A stretch of DNA of 64,000 nt. Source: Microglena sp. YARC (Eukaryota; Chlorophyta; Chlorophyceae; Chlamydomonadales; Chlamydomonadaceae). The stretch is taken from positions 20,883,820 to 20,947,819 of the forward strand of contig CM039464.1 in assembly GCA_022414725.1 (NCBI GenBank), in the 5' to 3' direction. Made by a program: the position numbers and the translations under genes. Below the pieces are notes generated by a model. That model worked only from the letters and a program-made list of their open reading frames with translations, ran no database searches and was not told the DNA's origin. This document shows, one piece after another, positions 60,393-64,000 of this stretch; position 1 is the first letter of the stretch; every line of letters starts with the position of its first letter.

Positions 60393-62084
60393 CTAGTCAT
60401 CCAGGCTGTCAGGGAGGATCAGGGGAAGAAGCTCATTCTGGGAGAGAAGCAAATGGTCAGGGGAATGATCCTGGGCCATCGGAGGATCCGCCACTGACAT
60501 ATGTGGAGGGTTGGGAATTCCCATGTTAACACGGGACCCACCGTGGCTGATGAAGGGGTGATCATCTCCCACCGTGTCCTCCCACTCATGAGGGGGCTCT
60601 TCTGTAGCAACAAAATCAGCAATGCGAGCCCAGAAATCAGCCACAGCAAGTGCTCCAGCCCGCTCTGAGAGGGGGCGAACAGCTGGCACCTGAGGAGGTG
60701 GAAGGCCCCACAACTCATACAGAGTGGCCTGGCGAGGGCCGGAAGTGGCCTCACCACGGACAGAGGAGGCCAACCTTTACAATTGCCGGCGGCTTTGATC
60801 CATAGCTGACAGGGCCGCAAGGCAAACAATTCCCCACACATCGGTATCCATGGCTGAGGAGGGGCGGGGGTTGCACACCCAGAGGCTAGCTCTCTGGATG
60901 GGGCGGGGCAGAAAGGGTGGCCAAGGGAACCTGGAGAGCCTCACGGACCGCTAAAAGCAACGGGGCACGTCCAAAAGCAGTGGAGGCGGGGGTCGCAGTC
61001 AGAAGGCACATCAGGGCAACACGGGCAGCGGAACTGTACCCGGGAGGAGGCCCCTGGAACGCCATCGGCCATAAGGCGCCACAAAATGTCCTTTTGGCTG
61101 TTTTTCCCAAGGAAGGACCAGAGTGAAGGAAGCAGCCTAGCAAACGCCCGTGTCCGGGCAGAGAGATACCGTGGGCAGTGAGGTGGACCCAAGGCAAGGC
61201 TCACGTACGTAGCCCGTGCCTCAGATTGGAGGCCCTTTGTTGCTACACTCTGCAAGGCGGTGCCATGCTTAACCTTGAGTTTGGTTAGAGTGACAGGGAA
61301 CCCTGTGGAGTGGGGAGGTGGGGCGCGAGCGGGGGAGGACCCATCCTAGGCGTGGGCTGAGGAGGTGCAAGAGGGATACATGGGGGGGGCTGGAGGAGAA
61401 GGCAACTGCCCACTGATAGCGGCCGGGATATTCAGGCTGGGCATGTGTCAGGTTGGAGGGATGAGGAGGAGGGGGTGAGGGGGGAGGAGGAGGAGGTGAC
61501 CGCCAATTTTGGGGGATGCTATCAAGCAAAGAGCTCAGCAGACCCTGCACATGAAGGGGGTCCTCTACAAACGTGGACGTAGTAAGAGGCATGTGCATGA
61601 GTCCAGTGCGGGTAACTTCATACTGCCAAACGTGGCGGCGGCAGAAGTTCCGCCGAACATCACCAGTCCATGCAAGTCGGGAGCACACCCTAAGGGCGGC
61701 AGAGAGGGAGGCTGAGATGCGGACGGCGTCCGAGACACAGACTAGGGAAGGAATTTGTATCAAAGGATAGAACACATAATCTAGAAAAGTGCCTGGGATA
61801 CCACTCAAAGGGGCATTATGAGTAGCATCCTGGGGCGGTGGGGGTGGGGCTGGCAAAAGGGGGTTACCCCACAGCGGTGATGCAAGACACCAAGGACCCA
61901 GTTTTAGTGGGCGATGTGAGACATCCCGCAATGGCCCAGCAATAGTGGAGAGGGCAGCTATTCCAAGCGCCATGCGGCGGAGAGGACCATGGGGGAGGCC
62001 TTGGCCACAGGCTGAGGTTTGGAAGCGAGTTGTGTCCCAGCAAGCATGGAGAAATCTTGGAGATTCATTCTCAATCCTCCTCAA
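60393..62084 (-). pseudogene. C-terminal part of a decayed non-LTR type retroelement
   Basis: Minus-strand frames switch at about 61260 and 60860. 61255-60941 contains SQKDILWRLMADGVPGASS and RCPCCPDVPSDCDPRLHCFW, TCPVA, which fits the Cys-Cys-His-Cys zinc region that follows reverse transcriptase in many non-LTR elements. 62084-61269 upstream reads as a Pro-rich, Arg-rich ORF (WDTTRFQTSACGQGLPHGPL), and 60773-60393 (ASSVRGEATSGPRQATLYEL) as the tail. No RT active site is inside the window. Assignment rests on the zinc motif and its surroundings. Confidence 0.55.
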
Positions 62085-62394
62085 GATTCTGTTAACGTCG
62101 CTAACGGTTGCGTCATATGATTATGCTGGGATGGGACTCTTTGGTCGAGCAGTGTTGGTGCCAGCTTGTTGCTAGTTCGGAAGAGCGTGGGTTCAAATGT
62201 CACAGGAGTCACAATCGAACAACTGATGGCGTGATTCTTTTTGCCAGAATGGCATGGAATTCGCAAAATTGTATATAGTCAGTGGGACTTGGGTGTATAC
62301 AGGGTCATGTTTAGGACAGAGAGTACTTGATATATACATATATACTTATACAGAGGGTTTCGGCACTATCTCCTGTTTGCCCTGGTTTCGTTTT

Positions 62395-62585
62395 TTTGCT
62401 GAGCACCCTCTTCAAGGGGAGGGGAGCCACCAGGGTTACCCCGTCGTCCGTTTGTCCGCCCACCCCCTTCCCCGGGACGAAACCCGACATGTCAGCCAAC
62501 GGTCTCGTAAATAACTCGCTTCCGCTGTCACCTGTCGATCCGTGGCGAACACTCTCGCTTGCGTCGCTGCATAGAACTTGTTTTG
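62395..62585 (+). repeat. Dispersed repeat with CACTCTCCGCCA-type words, copy 4
   Basis: GTTACCCCGTCGTCCGTTTG, CGACATGTCAGCCAACGGTC, TCGTAAATAACTCGCTTCCG, CGTCGCTGCATAGAACTTG. Its left boundary runs into ATATATACATATATACTTA. Confidence 0.7.
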
Positions 62586-62597
62586 TTTCTTTTCATA

Positions 62598-62606
62598 ATT
62601 TTTGGC

Positions 62607-62650
<44 letters not shown>

Positions 62651-62694
62651 GTTGTTATTATTATTATTATTGTTATTATTATTATTATTATTAC

Positions 62695-62730
<36 letters not shown>

Positions 62731-62735
62731 TGGTA
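62598..62735. repeat. (ATT)n microsatellite
   Basis: About 43 ATT units with single-base variants. The dispersed repeat copy 4 ends directly before it. Confidence 0.97.
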
Positions 62736-63465
62736 CGGTAGCCCGTGTGGCCGGTGGCCACATCTACTCTCATGAGGACCCCCCCCCCCCCCCCCCCCCC
62801 CCCCATCATAGTACAATGCCCGTTTGGCCTTTGGCCACACCTATTTGGGGCTGGTTACATAATGGTTAACACTTGAAGCCCCCACCCATTCACACACCAC
62901 CACCACCAAACCATTATCCGCCCCCTCCCCCCTTCCTCCCGTTGGCCATTCCTGTTTTGGGCTGGGTTGCAAAACGGTTTTTCTCTGCAGTACATGCAAC
63001 TTAAAACATTGACGGACGCATATCCCTTGCGATGGTCTCCCTTGTGCACCCCACAAGCACACTAACACCACCGTACTCCCCCCCCCCCCCCCCTCCTAGT
63101 TATCTCCACCCCCACCCCCACCCAACCATGTTACCCCCGCCAACAAACATACTCCCTTACTCTTCCTGACATGTTTCCTGACTCCATCCCTTCCCCCAAC
63201 CCAGCCATCCCACCAGCCCCCACCCTCTCCCCACTCTCATCCCTCCCCTCCCTCCTACACGCACCCACCAGCACACACATACTCCATATCTGCCCCCTCC
63301 ACTTCAGCTGTGGGCTTTGCCATTGCTGAAAGGCAAACGGGACGATGAGCATCGACAACGTTTGCGCATCATCCGACTCCGCTATAAGCATCGGACCTGC
63401 TTCCCTGCCACCTCAGCTGTGATCGATAGTCGACCCCACTGAAAAGGCTGAACCTGCGCAATCGC
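62736..63465. other. C-rich low-complexity region
   Basis: C runs at 62779-62804 and 63077-63093, CACCACCACC and CCCTCCCC tracts. No gene. Confidence 0.6.
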
Positions 63466-64000
63466 AACTGTATATAACTAAAGCTTCTTCTTAGCGAGCA
63501 TGTATTCCGTTCAGCCGAAGAACAATCCTGTTCACCGCAACTGCTCCCGAAGTCAACTCGATCTGGGACTTGGAAACATCGCTAGGTTCATCCATTCAAC
63601 TTTGCCGCGTGCTCGCTTTAGCACAACGCACAGCGACGACATGTTTCTCGATGCAGTGGGAAGAAGTTACAGTCAAGTTGCTGATTTGAGATGTTCGGTC
63701 AAGTTAGGGCGAGAATGCTCAGCGAGATTTTTCATCCGGTCAACTTTGATGCGTACTTGCTAAGGCACAATGCGGTGCGACATGTTTCTCAATACAGTGG
63801 GAAGAATTTGCAGTCAAGTTTGTGACATGGGATGGATGCGATTCGGACATGTCCGCTGACTCACCACGTCACCTCCCGTTGTGCGCAGCGACAGGTCTCT
63901 TGACGCAAGGGAAAGGTCTTGCAGAGATGCAGGGGAAAAAGCTTGTAGGAAGACGAACTGTAACGCTACCGAAATCAGGTGGATGAACTCAGGCGGGAAA
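63466..64000 (+). other. Possible promoter and repeated unit at the right edge
   Basis: CTGTATATAACTAAAG at 63467 is TATA-like. 63600-63900 repeats a roughly 110-bp unit (GACATGTTTCTCGATGCAGT, GGGAAGAAGTTACAGTCAAG) twice, with a third diverged copy ending TCTTGCAGAGATGCAGG. An 87-codon ORF from 63500 crosses the units and is not recognised. Confidence 0.3.

Noticed and set aside
62528..62809. Poly-Asn / poly-Leu ORFs
   Set aside because: Translations of the ATT microsatellite and the C run.

Overview
The window is nuclear DNA from a eukaryote with split genes, long repeat-filled introns and very dense young transposons. The gene content fits a green alga: an octotricopeptide-type (Tbc2-like) helical-repeat protein of the sort that serves chloroplast RNA, an interstitial TTTAGGG plant-type telomere motif, a plant-like replication protein A subunit and Ty1/copia and hAT elements. 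A large-genome prasinophyte such as Cymbomonas is my best guess; the species is inference.

Layout. 206-3341 (-): 5' part of a Nudix hydrolase gene that leaves the window on the left. 4949-12864 (+): five-exon gene for an F-box protein with a right-handed beta-helix; its introns hold several MITEs. 12.9-18.8 kb: repeats and a few unrecognised exon-like stretches. 18874-20187 (+): intronless GT2-type glycosyltransferase with signal peptide and C-terminal membrane anchor. 20.2-25.8 kb: repeats and TIR elements. 26009-34360 (+): nine-exon RPA2 (RPA32), reconstructed completely (266 aa, all exon phases agree). 35.7-38.6 kb: a TIR element and a decayed LINE. 39847-42141 (-): large last exon of an OPR-like protein. 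42.2-46.8 kb: minisatellites. 46853-53917 (-): nearly new Ty1/copia retrotransposon. 53.9-64 kb: repeats, a 774-bp hAT element, a second decayed retroelement (60.4-62.1 kb), microsatellites and homopolymers.

The main unexpected observation concerns gene structure. In all four multi-exon genes, splice junctions (exon edge plus GT donor or AG acceptor plus adjacent intron) have been copied one to twelve times, and the copies always lie on the intron side: donor copies downstream of the real donor, acceptor copies upstream of the real acceptor. The strongest cases are in RPA2: seven exact 69-bp acceptor copies before exon 8, all in frame and without stops, and twelve 58-60-bp acceptor copies before exon 4. 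The introns therefore look as if they grew outward from their own splice sites, leaving arrays of redundant and potentially usable splice sites.

A second theme is a set of hAT-like MITE families, recognised by CAGGG, TAGGG or CACTG ends and 8-bp target duplications. One of them supplies the GT of a Nudix-gene splice donor. The unrelated housekeeping genes (DNA replication, ubiquitin ligase adaptor, organelle RNA, glycosylation) do not form a pathway; the window is a slice of an ordinary but heavily expanded algal chromosome.
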